Shown here in pieces: positions 9,437 to 18,797 of a DNA stretch of 64,000 bases (position 1 is the first letter of the stretch; each line of letters opens with the position of its first letter). Source of the stretch: Shimia ponticola (lineage in GTDB: Bacteria > Pseudomonadota > Alphaproteobacteria > Rhodobacterales > Rhodobacteraceae); NCBI RefSeq assembly GCF_007995215.1, contig NZ_VCDK01000005.1, forward strand, positions 609,123 to 673,122. Direction: 5' to 3'. The position numbers and the translations under genes are program-made. Under the pieces are notes generated by a model, which saw only the letters and a list, made by a program, of their open reading frames with translations, was not told where the DNA came from and ran no database searches.

Positions 9437-10312
9437 TCAGTCCCTACGTAACCTGCGCCATGCAAACCAGATCAAGACCAGTGCGGCGGCATCGACAATC
9501 AGCAGGGGCAAAAGGGCGGCGCTGTCCTGCGCCACGGGCACCGACCGTAGCGCGAGGCCGTCGAGGGGACCGGGCAACGAAAACAGCAGGATGGCCTGCA
9601 CGTTGTTTACAAAGTGCAGGCCCCAAGCCGCCCCGATGGAGCCACTGCGCGCGGTGATATCAGCAGCGATGACGCCAAACAGCCCGGTGATGGCGGCTAT
9701 GGCCCACCAGTTATTGCCCTGTGTGGTCGGGTCGATGTGGCCTGCTGCAAAGATGGCCGATGGCAGGACAAGCCAAACAGCGGGGCGCGCAAAACGCGCG
9801 GCGAGCTGTTGTTGGAGGTATCCCCGGAATGCCAGTTCTTCGGCCCCGGTTTGCAATAGAATGAGCGGTAGGGCGAGCGGCAGAAAGGCGGCCCATGTCC
9901 CCAAGGGCATATTCTGTGCGGTAGGGACAAAGACCAAAATGACAGGTGAGGCGATCAGGAAGACAACGATGGCCAGACCGCCGGCCTGCAAGAAATCACT
10001 CACTACAATGGGCATTGGCCCAAAGAGCGTGCCGGGGCCGCGTCTGTGAACGAGTGCAGCGGCAAAGGCCGCCAGTACCATGCCAACAAAAGTCGCTAGA
10101 AAGAACAGCACCGCCCACGGGCTGCCTTCACCCATCGCGGACATGATGCGAAAAGCGGCTTCATCCCCGATGCCTTGTTGCAGCAGCCATCCGAAAGCGA
10201 GGAAAGACCCAAGGTAGACGGCAAAGAGTACCACAAGCCCAACGGCAAAGCGCCAGAGTTCGGGATGCTTTTGGGCGGGCGCGATGAAGGCGTCGTGGCG
10301 AGAGTACGGCAT
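9437..10312 (-). CDS. CPBP family intramembrane metalloprotease
   Basis: A 291-residue polytopic membrane protein of the CPBP (CAAX protease / bacteriocin-processing, Abi) family. The metal-site motifs are visible: EELAFRGYLQQQL (EExxxR) around the middle, FAAGHI with the second conserved His, and a late HFVNN motif. Around seven or eight hydrophobic segments span the chain. The substrate is unknown; bacterial CPBP proteins are linked to membrane protein processing. The frame opens at a TTG at 10348, but the ATG at 10312 looks more natural. It is 55 bases upstream of accD on the same strand and may be transcribed into it. Confidence 0.85.
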   Translation of the reverse strand: MPYSRHDAFIAPAQKHPELWRFAVGLVVLFAVYLGSFLAFGWLLQQGIGDEAAFRIMSAMGEGSPWAVLFFLATFVGMVLAAFAAALVHRRGPGTLFGPMPIVVSDFLQAGGLAIVVFLIASPVILVFVPTAQNMPLGTWAAFLPLALPLILLQTGAEELAFRGYLQQQLAARFARPAVWLVLPSAIFAAGHIDPTTQGNNWWAIAAITGLFGVIAADITARSGSIGAAWGLHFVNNVQAILLFSLPGPLDGLALRSVPVAQDSAALLPLLIVDAAALVLIWFAWRRLRRD

Positions 10313-10386
10313 AGCCGATAGGTAGAGGGATTTTTTGTGCGGCCACAAGGGGATTGAAGACGGTGCGCGATGCGCACCGTTTCCTG

Positions 10387-11367
10387 CTAACCGCCGTAAA
10401 GCCCCGCCGACTTCCCACGCAGCGCGATCAAAGCCATGACCGTGTCAATCGTTGGCGTCGGCGTGTTGGTCACCCGACCCAGCTCCTGAACCGACCCAAC
10501 CAGCGCGTCGATCTCCATCGGGCGGCCTTGGTCGAGGTCCTGCAGCATCGACGTGCGGTGCGCACCGACGGCGGCCCCGCCATCAATGCGGCGATCGACG
10601 TCGATTGGGAACTTCACGCCGAGTTTCTCAGCGATTTCTTGCGCTTCGACCATCATGCCACGCGCGACGGCGCGGGTGCCGGCGTCGGTGCAAAGCACGT
10701 CCAATGTTGCGTGCGTCAGGGCCGAAATCGGGTTGAACGACAGGTTGCCCCAGAGTTTGACCCAAATCTCGTCCCGCAGGCGCGGTCGGACAGGGGCCTT
10801 GAGACCCGCCGCCGCCAGAGCCTTGGAAAGTGCCATGGCGCGGTCGGATTTCGATCCGTCAGGCTCACCTAGGCTGAACCGATTGCCTTCGATGTGTTTG
10901 ATCACGCCGGGTTCGGGGACCTCGGCGGCTGGATAAACCACACAGCCCAGCACGCGGTCGGGCCCAAAGCCGTCCCATTGCGCATTGCCGGGATCGACGG
11001 TGGCAAGGCGCGTTCCCTCCAGATCGCCACCGATCTTGTGAAAATACCACCATGGGACACCATTCACGCCACTTACGATGGTGGTGTTGTCGCCAATCAG
11101 TGGGGCCATTTTCGGCACCACAGGCGGCACGGAGTGCGCTTTGAGCGTGACGATCACGTAGTCCTGCGGCCCCAGATCCTCTGGGTTGTCGGACGCGGTG
11201 ACTTTGACCGTCGTCTCACCGGTTTCCTCGATCAGACGCAGACCGTTTTCCTGCATCGCCGCCAGATGCGGTCCGCGCGCAACAAGGCTGACATCTGCGC
11301 CAGCCTCTGCCAGCTTCACGCCCATATAGCCGCCGATTGCCCCGGCGCCGAATACACAGATCTTCAT
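10387..11367 (-). CDS. 2-dehydropantoate 2-reductase family protein
   Basis: A 326-residue NADPH-binding enzyme of the ketopantoate reductase (ApbA/PanE) family. The Rossmann loop GAGAIG is at residues 7-12, the catalytic Lys is in VTLKAHSVP, and the C-terminal KLWGNLSFNPISALTHATL matches the second catalytic helix region. Classical PanE makes pantoate for coenzyme A. Because this is the last gene of an operon with a transporter and an acyl-CoA ligase (11 bases behind the ligase), a catabolic 2-oxoacid or related reductase role is equally likely, so the name panE is withheld. The start has AAGGAAA well placed. Confidence 0.85.
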   Translation of the reverse strand: MKICVFGAGAIGGYMGVKLAEAGADVSLVARGPHLAAMQENGLRLIEETGETTVKVTASDNPEDLGPQDYVIVTLKAHSVPPVVPKMAPLIGDNTTIVSGVNGVPWWYFHKIGGDLEGTRLATVDPGNAQWDGFGPDRVLGCVVYPAAEVPEPGVIKHIEGNRFSLGEPDGSKSDRAMALSKALAAAGLKAPVRPRLRDEIWVKLWGNLSFNPISALTHATLDVLCTDAGTRAVARGMMVEAQEIAEKLGVKFPIDVDRRIDGGAAVGAHRTSMLQDLDQGRPMEIDALVGSVQELGRVTNTPTPTIDTVMALIALRGKSAGLYGG

Positions 11368-11378
11368 GGGTCGTTTCC

Positions 11379-12899
11379 TTACGCGGTCTCAACAAGGCCG
11401 AGTTTTTCAGCCATGCCGATGCGTTGCATCTTGCCTGTCGCGCCTTTGGGGATTTCGTCCATGATCACCACTTTGCGTGGGACCTTGAAGTCGGCCATGC
11501 GTTCAGCCGCAAAGTCGCGGATCGCGCGTTCGTCTGCCTCTTGTCCGTCGCGCAGGACAACGGCGGCGGCGACTTCCTCGCCCAGTTTCGGGTGTGGCAG
11601 GGCAAAGGTCACGACCTGCGCAATGGCAGGGTGATCCATCAGGACACCGTCCACCTCAAGCGGAGACACCTTTTCACCGCCGCGGTTGATGATCTCTTTC
11701 AGGCGGCCTGTCAGGTGCAGGAAGCCGTCTTCGTCGAATGCACCCTGATCGCCAGTGCGGAACCAGCGTTTGCCGTCCGCCTCAAAGAAGTTCTTGGCGT
11801 TGGCCTCCGGGTTGCTTTCGTAGCCGGGCGTCACGTTCGGACCGGAGATGCAGACCTCGCCCGTGCCGTCGATCAGCTTGTTTTCTGTCTCATGCCCGAT
11901 GGCGACCTCTGGTCCGGCGGCAACACCGACAGAACCGGGTTTTTGCAGGTCCAGACGGTTGCAGCACATCTGGTGCGCGGCTTCCGTCATGCCGTAGGCC
12001 TCGACCACCGGCGCGTTGAATGTCTCGTTCAGCGCCTCCATTACCTGCGCGGGCAAGGACGCGGAGGAGGAGCGGAGGAAGCGCAGCGGCACGTCCTTGA
12101 TCACCTCGGCATTGCGACCCGCGCGGGACAGGATGGCTTGGTGCATGGTCGGAACGGCGGTATACCATGTCGGCCGTGCCTCGGACATCATCGCGAAGAA
12201 GTTCATCGCGTTGAAACCAGCCGTGCAGAAGATCGACCCGCCAGCGGCGAAAGTGGCCGAAACAGCAGCGACAAGCCCGTGAATGTGGAATAGCGGCATG
12301 ACGTTCAGGCAGCGGTCATCGGCTGTCAGAGCCAGCGACTCTGCGATGTTCTGCGCGCTGGCTGCCACGTTTGATTGCAGCAGGGGAACGATCTTGGGCC
12401 GCGATGTGGTGCCAGAAGTGTGCAGGATCAGCGCGACGTCACCCTCATCCGGAGTTCCTGCCTCTGCGGCAGCGGTGTCGCCATCGGCAGAGAGGGTGAA
12501 GTCGCCTGCGGCTTCATTCGCGTGAAGGCGCAGGATTGTAAGGCCAAGCTTTTGACCTGCTGCCAGCGCAGGACCGTCATAACCATCCGCCACAACCAGC
12601 GCCTTCGCGCTCAGGTCGTCGAGGTAAAAGGCGAACTCATCCTCGCGGTAGTTCGGGTTCAGCGGTGCGGTCGTGGCCGCCTGTGCAATGGTGAAAAAGC
12701 TCGACGCCATGTCGGGGCCGTTCGGCAGAACGATGGCGACACGGTCTTTTGCGCCGATGCCAAAGCCACGCAGGGCCGTTTCTGTCCGCGTAGCCAGATC
12801 ACGTAGGCCATCATAGGTCATCCACCCGCGATCCGGAGCACCAAGGGCCAGCGCATCACCGGGATGTTGCGCCACGAGTGCAGTCAAGGTCGTCTTCAT
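11379..12899 (-). CDS. Acyl-CoA ligase, oxalate-CoA ligase-like (ANL superfamily)
   Basis: A 506-residue adenylate-forming ligase that should activate a carboxylic acid with ATP and join it to CoA. The P-loop ILHTSGTTSRPK, the YGMTEAAHQM A5 motif, FRTGDQG, GRLKEIINRGGEKVSPLE hinge and the late catalytic Lys in PKGATGKMQR are all present. The N-terminal segment PLNPNYREDEFAFYLDDL resembles the Pcs60/AAE3 oxalate-CoA ligase group more than long-chain FadD enzymes. It is 12 bases behind tctA, so the acid imported by the TTT system may be its substrate. That link is inferred, not shown. Confidence 0.88.
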   Translation of the reverse strand: MKTTLTALVAQHPGDALALGAPDRGWMTYDGLRDLATRTETALRGFGIGAKDRVAIVLPNGPDMASSFFTIAQAATTAPLNPNYREDEFAFYLDDLSAKALVVADGYDGPALAAGQKLGLTILRLHANEAAGDFTLSADGDTAAAEAGTPDEGDVALILHTSGTTSRPKIVPLLQSNVAASAQNIAESLALTADDRCLNVMPLFHIHGLVAAVSATFAAGGSIFCTAGFNAMNFFAMMSEARPTWYTAVPTMHQAILSRAGRNAEVIKDVPLRFLRSSSASLPAQVMEALNETFNAPVVEAYGMTEAAHQMCCNRLDLQKPGSVGVAAGPEVAIGHETENKLIDGTGEVCISGPNVTPGYESNPEANAKNFFEADGKRWFRTGDQGAFDEDGFLHLTGRLKEIINRGGEKVSPLEVDGVLMDHPAIAQVVTFALPHPKLGEEVAAAVVLRDGQEADERAIRDFAAERMADFKVPRKVVIMDEIPKGATGKMQRIGMAEKLGLVETA

Positions 12900-12911
12900 A
12901 GTCTTTGTCCC

Positions 12912-14465
12912 TCAGGTCTTTTTGGTGCGTGCAAACTTTGGTCGCTTGCTTGGCACATGCGGGTGGTCTTTGTGGTCGCGGGTAAAGAGTAGGCCGACAA
13001 GAGGCCAGATAAAGAACACAATGGCAAGGCACAGGAATGTGGCCGACAGCGGACGTTCGAAGAACGCAAGCACATTCCCCTGTTCCGCGATCAGGGTCTG
13101 GCGGAAACTCTTCTCCATCAGCGGGCCCAGCACCAGCGCCAGAACCAGCGGTGCGAGCGGGTAGTCCGCCTTGCGCAGCAGGTAGCCGCCAACGCCGAAG
13201 GCGATGATCAACCACACATCATGCAGTTTCTGGCTGGGTGCAAAGCCGCCCACGATGCACAGCACCATGACGATGGCGCAGAGCACCGCGAAGGGCATCC
13301 TAAGCGCCCAGACAAAGAGCGGAATCAGCGCAATGTTGATGACAACGGCAGCGAAGTTCGCCGTGTAGAGCGATGAAATCAGACCCCATACAAAGTCCGG
13401 CTGTTCGATGAACAGCATCGGTCCGGGAACAAGGCCCCACATGACCATGCCACCAAGCAGCAGAGCGGTCGTCGGCGAACCGGGAATGCCCAGCGTAAGC
13501 ATCGGCAGGAGGGACCCCGTCGAGGCCGCGTTGTTCGCGGTCTCTGGTGCCGCGACGCCCTCGATGTTTCCGGTGCCGAATGTCTCGGGCTGTTTCGATG
13601 TCTGGCGCGCAACGCCATAGGCCATCAACGCGGCGGGTGTGGCCCCTGCTGCGGGCAACATCCCGACAAAGAAGCCAAGGAACGAGCCAAGCGACATGGT
13701 TTTCCACATCCGGTTCATGGCGCGAAGCCCGGCACCCAGCTCCTTGAAGGTGATCTTGGCTGGCGTGACGGTGGGCGACGTGCGGGATTTCTCAATCGTG
13801 TACAGGATTTCGCCCACGCCATAGGCACCGATGGCCAGCACAAGGAACGAGATGCCCGAATAGAAGCCCGGCAGATCGCCAAAGATCAGACGGGGTTGGC
13901 CCGAGATGAGGTCGAGGCCAACCGTCGAAAGGACCAGGCCGAGGCAGATCATCACGATGGTTTTCGGCACATCATCGCCGCCAAGACCCACGAACGTGGT
14001 GAAAGCCAGAAGAACCAAAGCGAACTCTTCCGCCGGGCCAAAGGCCAGCGCGACATCGGCCAGTGGGGCAGCAAACATCGTAAAGAGAACAACCGAGATG
14101 GTACCGCCGACAAAGGATGCCGTAGCCGCGGCAATCAGGGCGAGGCCGGCCTTGCCCTGTTGCGCCATCGGGCGACCGTCAAACGTGGTGGCCACGGCTG
14201 TGGACGCACCGGGAATGCCAAGCAGAACCGAACTGACAGCCCCGCCATACATCGCGCCATAGTAAATCGCAGCGAGCAGGATGATGGCCGAAGACGGCGG
14301 AACGATAAACGTCAGCGGCAGCACAATGGCAACGCCGTTGACTGATCCAAGGCCAGGCATGGCTCCGATAAAGAGCCCGGCGGTGACGCCAAGGATGACG
14401 ATCATCAGGTTCAGCGGCAGAAGCGACGTCGCAAAACCGTCGGCAAGAAGGGCGAGGGTATCCAT
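12912..14465 (-). CDS. tctA: Tripartite tricarboxylate transporter, large permease TctA
   Basis: A 517-residue polytopic membrane protein, the large transmembrane subunit of a TTT secondary transporter. The family landmarks include GAMPGLGSVNGVAI near the N-terminus, YYGAMYGGAVSSVLLGIPG, and the repeated half LPMLTLGIPGSPTTALLLGG. About a dozen hydrophobic stretches are seen. The C-terminal cytoplasmic tail is strongly basic (RDHKDHPHVPSKRPK). It works with the small permease TctB, 12 bases upstream, and the periplasmic TctC. The substrate cannot be deduced; TTT systems carry citrate, other di- and tricarboxylates and aromatic acids. Confidence 0.95.
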   Translation of the reverse strand: MDTLALLADGFATSLLPLNLMIVILGVTAGLFIGAMPGLGSVNGVAIVLPLTFIVPPSSAIILLAAIYYGAMYGGAVSSVLLGIPGASTAVATTFDGRPMAQQGKAGLALIAAATASFVGGTISVVLFTMFAAPLADVALAFGPAEEFALVLLAFTTFVGLGGDDVPKTIVMICLGLVLSTVGLDLISGQPRLIFGDLPGFYSGISFLVLAIGAYGVGEILYTIEKSRTSPTVTPAKITFKELGAGLRAMNRMWKTMSLGSFLGFFVGMLPAAGATPAALMAYGVARQTSKQPETFGTGNIEGVAAPETANNAASTGSLLPMLTLGIPGSPTTALLLGGMVMWGLVPGPMLFIEQPDFVWGLISSLYTANFAAVVINIALIPLFVWALRMPFAVLCAIVMVLCIVGGFAPSQKLHDVWLIIAFGVGGYLLRKADYPLAPLVLALVLGPLMEKSFRQTLIAEQGNVLAFFERPLSATFLCLAIVFFIWPLVGLLFTRDHKDHPHVPSKRPKFARTKKT

Positions 14466-14477
14466 CAGCCGATCTCC

Positions 14478-14978
14478 TTAGAAAAACATCGCATAAAGCG
14501 GGAAGAAGTAGGGTTCGGTGAACCCTTTGGGCAGCAGGATTTTCAGCGTTGCCTCAAAAAAGAAGAACAGGAAAACCGGGATGCCGATGGTCAGCGAAAG
14601 GGTGATCGCCCAGCCGTGCTTGCCGTAGATTTTCACGTACCAGAAAACAAAGAGCGGCAGCGCGATATAGGCCCCAGCATAAGGGATGAGCGCGACGGTG
14701 ATGATCAAGGCAGCGGTGACTTTGACAACAGAGGGCAGCATGACCGAGTCAAAGAATGGCTCGTCTGATCCCTTTTCCGGCGGTTCGTAGCGGAAGGTGC
14801 GGATAAGGATGCTGAGCGCAGCGAGCATCATGATGGCTGAGAGCCAGAATGGGAATGCGCCGCCACCGGGACCGCCGGTCATGGCGTTCCATCCGATGGG
14901 CAATTCTGCCGCGTGCCACATGAAATAGGCCGACAGGGCCATGATCCCCAAGGCAATGATCCGATCCGCAACAAGCAT
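14478..14978 (-). CDS. tctB: Tripartite tricarboxylate transporter, small permease TctB
   Basis: A 166-residue membrane protein with four hydrophobic segments: a first helix, a second after GGAFPFWLS, and two more before the C-terminus. This is the usual TctB layout. It forms the inner-membrane permease together with TctA. A strong ribosome site (GATGGAGGGGG) precedes its ATG. It lies between tctC and tctA, with a stable hairpin separating it from tctC. Confidence 0.92.
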   Translation of the reverse strand: MLVADRIIALGIMALSAYFMWHAAELPIGWNAMTGGPGGGAFPFWLSAIMMLAALSILIRTFRYEPPEKGSDEPFFDSVMLPSVVKVTAALIITVALIPYAGAYIALPLFVFWYVKIYGKHGWAITLSLTIGIPVFLFFFFEATLKILLPKGFTEPYFFPLYAMFF

Positions 14979-15016
14979 CTCAAACCCCCTCCATCTTTTG
15001 TCTTTCAGAAGAAATT

Positions 15017-15040
15017 CGGGCCGCCCTGTGGGGCGGCCCG
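15017..15040 (-). promoter_or_regulatory. Intercistronic hairpin between tctC and tctB
   Basis: A perfect 10-bp GC stem with a 4-base loop lies 25 bases after the tctC stop, before tctB. No T-run follows on the minus strand (AATTTCTTC), so it is more likely an mRNA-stabilising or partial-termination element that keeps binding protein levels above permease levels than a full terminator. Confidence 0.65.
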
Positions 15041-15065
15041 TTGGTCTTGTTAGACATGGCGCGCC

Positions 15066-16049
15066 TTAGCTGGATTCCGCCATGCTGTTCAGGATCGTGT
15101 CGTGCTTCGACCGTTCTTCCAGGAAATAGGCCTGCAGTTCGTCGCCGGTGATCATGTCGGCAACCAGCGCCTTTTCCGAAGCATAGGTCTGCCATTCTTC
15201 GGTCGCTGCGAGTTGTTCGAACATCTCGGTGTAGTAGGCGACCGCCTCTGCTGGCATGCCCTTTGGCGCAACGAAAGAACGCTGCATCCAGTAAACGATG
15301 TCATGACCCATTTCAGATGCGGTTGGCACGTCTGGGAACACAGCCAGACGCTCAGGCGTGAAGGCTACGATCGGGCGCACTTTGCCAGCCTGCCAGAAGC
15401 CCATTTGCTCTGCTGGGTTGTTCACGGTTGCATCAATGTGACCGCCAACAAGGTTCTTGGCCACGGTGCCGCCACCTTTGAACGGGACGTAGGTGTGTTT
15501 GATGCCGAATTCTTTTTCCAGCATCGCTGTGACAAGGCTGTCTTCCTGACCGGTGCCTGTTCCGCCCATCTTCCATTCACCACCGGCAGCCTGCACGGCA
15601 GCCACGTAGTCATCCAGCGTTTGGATATCGCTGTCCGCATTCACCCAGAGGACGAAAGTGTCCATCGCCATGCGAGCCAACGGCTGGAATTCTGCGATGT
15701 CGACACCGATGTCGGTGCGCAGCGGCGTTGTGTAGTAGCTGTTCAGCGTCGCCATGATGACATGCGCGTCGCCTTCCTTGTCTTTCAGATAACGCAGAGC
15801 TTCTGCGCCCGATCCGCCGCCTTTGTTCACAGGCAGGATCGGCATGTTGGACAGATTCTCTTTCTGAATGATCGACTGGAACAGGCGCGCAATGCGGTCT
15901 GCACCGCCACCTTGACCGGCCATGATGACCATTTCGACGGGTTTCTGAGGTTTCCAGTCTTCGGCAAGTGCTGCGACGCTGCTTCCCAGAACCATCGCAG
16001 TGGCCGTCAGAGCCATCGCTGCGCGGCGGGTAAAGTTGAATTTCGACAC
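15066..16049 (-). CDS. tctC: Tripartite tricarboxylate transporter substrate-binding protein TctC
   Basis: A 327-residue periplasmic binding protein of the TctC/Bug family. The N-terminus TRRAAMALTATAMVLGSSVAALAED is a signal peptide beginning with a twin-arginine-like pair; cleavage is likely after ALA. The mature protein starts WKPQKPVEMV and has the family's VNKGGGSGAEALRYL loop and the FKGGGTVAKNLVGGHIDA region. It captures the substrate for TctA/TctB. Translation starts at a GTG with GGGAGGA seven bases upstream. As first gene of the five-gene operon its upstream region should hold the operon promoter. Confidence 0.95.
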   Translation of the reverse strand: MSKFNFTRRAAMALTATAMVLGSSVAALAEDWKPQKPVEMVIMAGQGGGADRIARLFQSIIQKENLSNMPILPVNKGGGSGAEALRYLKDKEGDAHVIMATLNSYYTTPLRTDIGVDIAEFQPLARMAMDTFVLWVNADSDIQTLDDYVAAVQAAGGEWKMGGTGTGQEDSLVTAMLEKEFGIKHTYVPFKGGGTVAKNLVGGHIDATVNNPAEQMGFWQAGKVRPIVAFTPERLAVFPDVPTASEMGHDIVYWMQRSFVAPKGMPAEAVAYYTEMFEQLAATEEWQTYASEKALVADMITGDELQAYFLEERSKHDTILNSMAESS

Positions 16050-16489
16050 GTTCGTCCTCCCAAATTCCGCACGTCAGGTGGCTGATGTGAGGCCGAAAGA
16101 CGTGCTGTGCCCAATGGGTAATTTTATTTCGCCATCACTTGTCAAAGAATACTTTTGTGTACTTTTGGGAGGGGCGCGTCGGATTTGAATGCCCTAGTGA
16201 GAAGAGCCGAATTTTCCAGAAAAAAGAGTTTGGACGTTGTTTTGTAGGGAATAATCGCGGCAATTCACAGTCAGTGAATGCAATGCTGGCGCTAAAAAAT
16301 CGCAGGAATTTCGCCGCGAAATAATATTTCGCATACAATTGTCCACAATGGAATTTCAGCCGAATCTTGCAATCAAACGCTCAACAAGGCGACTTGAAAC
16401 CGAGGCGTGAGGTCCCGGTCGCGTGAATCAGACGCGCAAGACCGCGTGTCACGCAAGATGACCACATAGGTGCTATCGGAGGTGTAGAG
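16050..16489. other. AT-rich gap upstream of the tctC operon
   Basis: This 440-base stretch between tctC and tRNA-Lys (both minus strand) holds no convincing gene. It is clearly AT-richer than its surroundings, notably 16140-16350, and short open frames in it lack ribosome sites. It contains the candidate tctC promoter and, at its right end, the 3' flank of tRNA-Lys. No riboswitch-like fold was recognised. Confidence 0.6.
16117..16145 (-). promoter_or_regulatory. Candidate promoter of the tct operon
   Basis: On the minus strand a perfect TTGACA lies at 16145-16140. About 17 bases downstream is ATTACC, a poor match to TATAAT. This would give a leader of about 55 bases before the tctC GTG. The -35 match is good but the -10 is weak. 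Confidence 0.3.
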
Positions 16490-16565
16490 TGGTGAGCCGT
16501 GCAGGATTCGAACCTGCGACCCACTGATTAAAAGTCAGTTGCTCTACCAACTGAGCTAACGGCCC
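16490..16565 (-). tRNA. tRNA-Lys (anticodon TTT)
   Basis: The 76-base minus-strand sequence folds as a full cloverleaf. The acceptor stem is GGGCCGT with ACGGCTC (one G-T pair), the D-loop contains AGCTCAGTTGGTAGAGC, the anticodon loop is CTTTTAA giving TTT for lysine, and the T-arm has GGTTCGAATCC. The CCA end is encoded. It reads AAA/AAG codons. Confidence 0.97.
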
Positions 16566-16722
16566 ACTCAGGCCGCCTACCTAGGAGTGTGAACCTGAAG
16601 GGTCAACCCGGAAAATTGGGGTTTTTCTATGGCATGACGTCAGGGTCGATTTTGTCGCGGTCCATGCTGCACGACGCGCTGGTGCTGGAAAAGCGGTCGC
16701 GCTGTGGCTATGTGTCCGGCCC

Positions 16723-17550
16723 ATGGAAATACCCACCCAATCCCTGCCGTTTCGCAAGATGCACGGCCTTGGCAACGATTTTGTCGTGATCGACGCGCGC
16801 GAGAGCGATGTGGCGATGACGGCTGATCTGGCGCGCGCCTTGGCAGACCGGCATCGGGGTGTGGGATTCGATCAGTTGGCAGTGATTGAACCCGCTGATG
16901 TGCTGACGCTGACATTCTATAATGCCGATGGGTCTACGTCTGCTGCCTGTGGGAATGCCACGCGTTGTATCGCGGACCGCGAGATGGCGACCCAGGGTGT
17001 GGATTCGCTTGAGATCGCCGTCACAGGCCGTGGCGCGTTGCAGGCCGTCCGCCGCAAAGATGGTTTGCCAGCCGTCAATATGGGCGCGCCTGTTCTCGAC
17101 TGGCAGGGCATTCCGCTGGCTGAGGATGTTGATACGCTGAACGTGCCCATTCAGGGCAATCCAGTCGCAACCGGCATGGGCAACCCGCATTGCACGTTTT
17201 TTGTCGATGACGTGGAGGCGGTGGACCTTGCCGATTTCGGTCCCGGGATCGAGCACCATCCGCTCTACCCCGAGCGCACCAACGTGCAGGTCGCGCAGAT
17301 TATCGGGCTTGATCATATCCGCATGCGCGTATGGGAACGTGGGACAGGAATCACCCTTGCCTCTGGCTCGTCGTCCTGCGCGACGGCTGTGGCCGCTGCA
17401 AGGCGTGGGCTGACGGGGCGCTCGGTCCAGATTGATCTGGACGGTGGGACTCTGTTCATCGATTGGCGCGAGGATGGCGTCTGGATGGCAGGCAAGACGG
17501 CGCATGTCTTTGACGGTGTGCTGACGGCTGAGTTTCTGGAGGCGCTATGA
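16723..17550 (+). CDS. dapF: Diaminopimelate epimerase
   Basis: A 275-residue cytoplasmic enzyme that interconverts LL- and meso-diaminopimelate for lysine and peptidoglycan synthesis. Both catalytic Cys are visible: Cys76 in AACGNATRC and Cys219 in [10 protein letters not shown]. The N-terminal [13 protein letters not shown] is a family signature, and [10 protein letters not shown] marks the second domain start. Its stop overlaps the mtaB start by four bases (ATGA), a common dapF-mtaB arrangement in alphaproteobacteria. dapA of the same pathway is 25 kb away at 42.3 kb. Confidence 0.97.
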   Translation: MEIPTQSLPFRKMHGLGNDFVVIDARESDVAMTADLARALADRHRGVGFDQLAVIEPADVLTLTFYNADGSTSAACGNATRCIADREMATQGVDSLEIAVTGRGALQAVRRKDGLPAVNMGAPVLDWQGIPLAEDVDTLNVPIQGNPVATGMGNPHCTFFVDDVEAVDLADFGPGIEHHPLYPERTNVQVAQIIGLDHIRMRVWERGTGITLASGSSSCATAVAAARRGLTGRSVQIDLDGGTLFIDWREDGVWMAGKTAHVFDGVLTAEFLEAL

Positions 17551-18797
17551 GCGCACCGATCTTTTCCAACCACGGATGTCGCCTGAACGCTTATGAAACA
17601 GAGGCCATGCGCGAATTGGCCGAAGGCGCGGGCATCGAAAACGCGGTGATCGTGAACACCTGCGCCGTAACGGCCGAGGCCGTGCGCAAGGCGAAACAGG
17701 ACATCCGCAAGCTGCGCCGCAAGAACCCGAACGCAAAGGTCATTGTGACCGGTTGTGCGGCCCAGACCGACCCCGAGGCTTTTGCAGCTATGGAAGAGGT
17801 CGACACCGTCATCGGGAACTCCGAAAAAATGGAGGCCTCCACGTGGTCGGCTCTGGCGGGTGACTTCGGAACAGAGCCTGTGCAGGTCAACGACATCATG
17901 TCTGTGACCGAAACGGCGGGCCATCTGATCGACGGGTTCGGCACGCGCAGCCGCGCCTATGTGCAGGTCCAGAACGGCTGCGATCACCGCTGCACGTTTT
18001 GCATCATTCCCTATGGCCGGGGCAATTCGCGGTCGGTCCCTGCAGGCGTCGTCGTGGATCAGATCAAGCGGCTGGTGGACAAAGGCTTTAACGAGGTCGT
18101 GCTGACCGGGGTCGACATGACGTCATGGGGGGCTGACCTTCCCGGGGAGCCGCGTCTGGGCGATCTGGTCATGCGTATCCTGAAGCTTGTGCCGGACCTG
18201 CCGCGTCTTCGCATTTCGTCGATCGATTCCATCGAAGTGGACGAGGCGCTGATGCAGGCCATCGCGACCGAACCGCGCCTGATGCCGCATTTGCACCTGT
18301 CGCTTCAGCATGGCGATGACCTGATCCTGAAACGCATGAAGCGCCGCCACCTGCGTGACGACGCCATCCGGTTCACGGAGGAGGCGAGGGCCTTACGGCC
18401 TGACATGACCTTTGGCGCTGATATAATCGCAGGCTTCCCGACCGAGACGGACGCCCATTTCGAAAACTCGCTGAAGCTGGTCGAGGAATGTGGCCTGACA
18501 TGGCTGCACGTCTTCCCTTATTCGATCCGCCCCGGCACACCTGCGGCCAAGATGCCTCAGGTGCATGGAGGGGCCATCAAAGAGCGGGCAAAGCGGCTGC
18601 GCGATGCCGGTGACGTGGCGGTGGAGCGGCACCTGGCGGCGCAAGTCGGGCAGACCCATCAGGTGCTGATGGAAAATACGCGGATGGGCCGAACGGCGCA
18701 GTTCGCCGAGGTGCGCTTTGAAAGTGACCAGCCGGTTGGGCATATCATTCCGACCATGATTGCAAGCGCTGACGACCAGCAACTATTCGCGGCTTGA
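17547..18797 (+). CDS. mtaB: tRNA t6A37 methylthiotransferase MtaB
   Basis: A 416-residue radical-SAM methylthiotransferase that converts t6A at position 37 of ANN-decoding tRNAs to ms2t6A. The UPF0004 domain supplies three Cys (11, 39, 70) for one iron-sulfur cluster; the radical SAM motif CDHRCTFC supplies Cys144, 148 and 151 for the other. The sequence [11 protein letters not shown] at the start fits MtaB rather than MiaB or RimO. The C-terminal TRAM domain has the [17 protein letters not shown] stretch. It overlaps dapF upstream and a GST gene downstream, forming a three-gene unit. Confidence 0.94.
   Translation: MSAPIFSNHGCRLNAYETEAMRELAEGAGIENAVIVNTCAVTAEAVRKAKQDIRKLRRKNPNAKVIVTGCAAQTDPEAFAAMEEVDTVIGNSEKMEASTWSALAGDFGTEPVQVNDIMSVTETAGHLIDGFGTRSRAYVQVQNGCDHRCTFCIIPYGRGNSRSVPAGVVVDQIKRLVDKGFNEVVLTGVDMTSWGADLPGEPRLGDLVMRILKLVPDLPRLRISSIDSIEVDEALMQAIATEPRLMPHLHLSLQHGDDLILKRMKRRHLRDDAIRFTEEARALRPDMTFGADIIAGFPTETDAHFENSLKLVEECGLTWLHVFPYSIRPGTPAAKMPQVHGGAIKERAKRLRDAGDVAVERHLAAQVGQTHQVLMENTRMGRTAQFAEVRFESDQPVGHIIPTMIASADDQQLFAA

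Noticed and set aside
16050..16489. Riboswitch or small RNA upstream of tctC
   Set aside because: AT-rich, but no conserved aptamer sequence or terminator-like structure was recognised.
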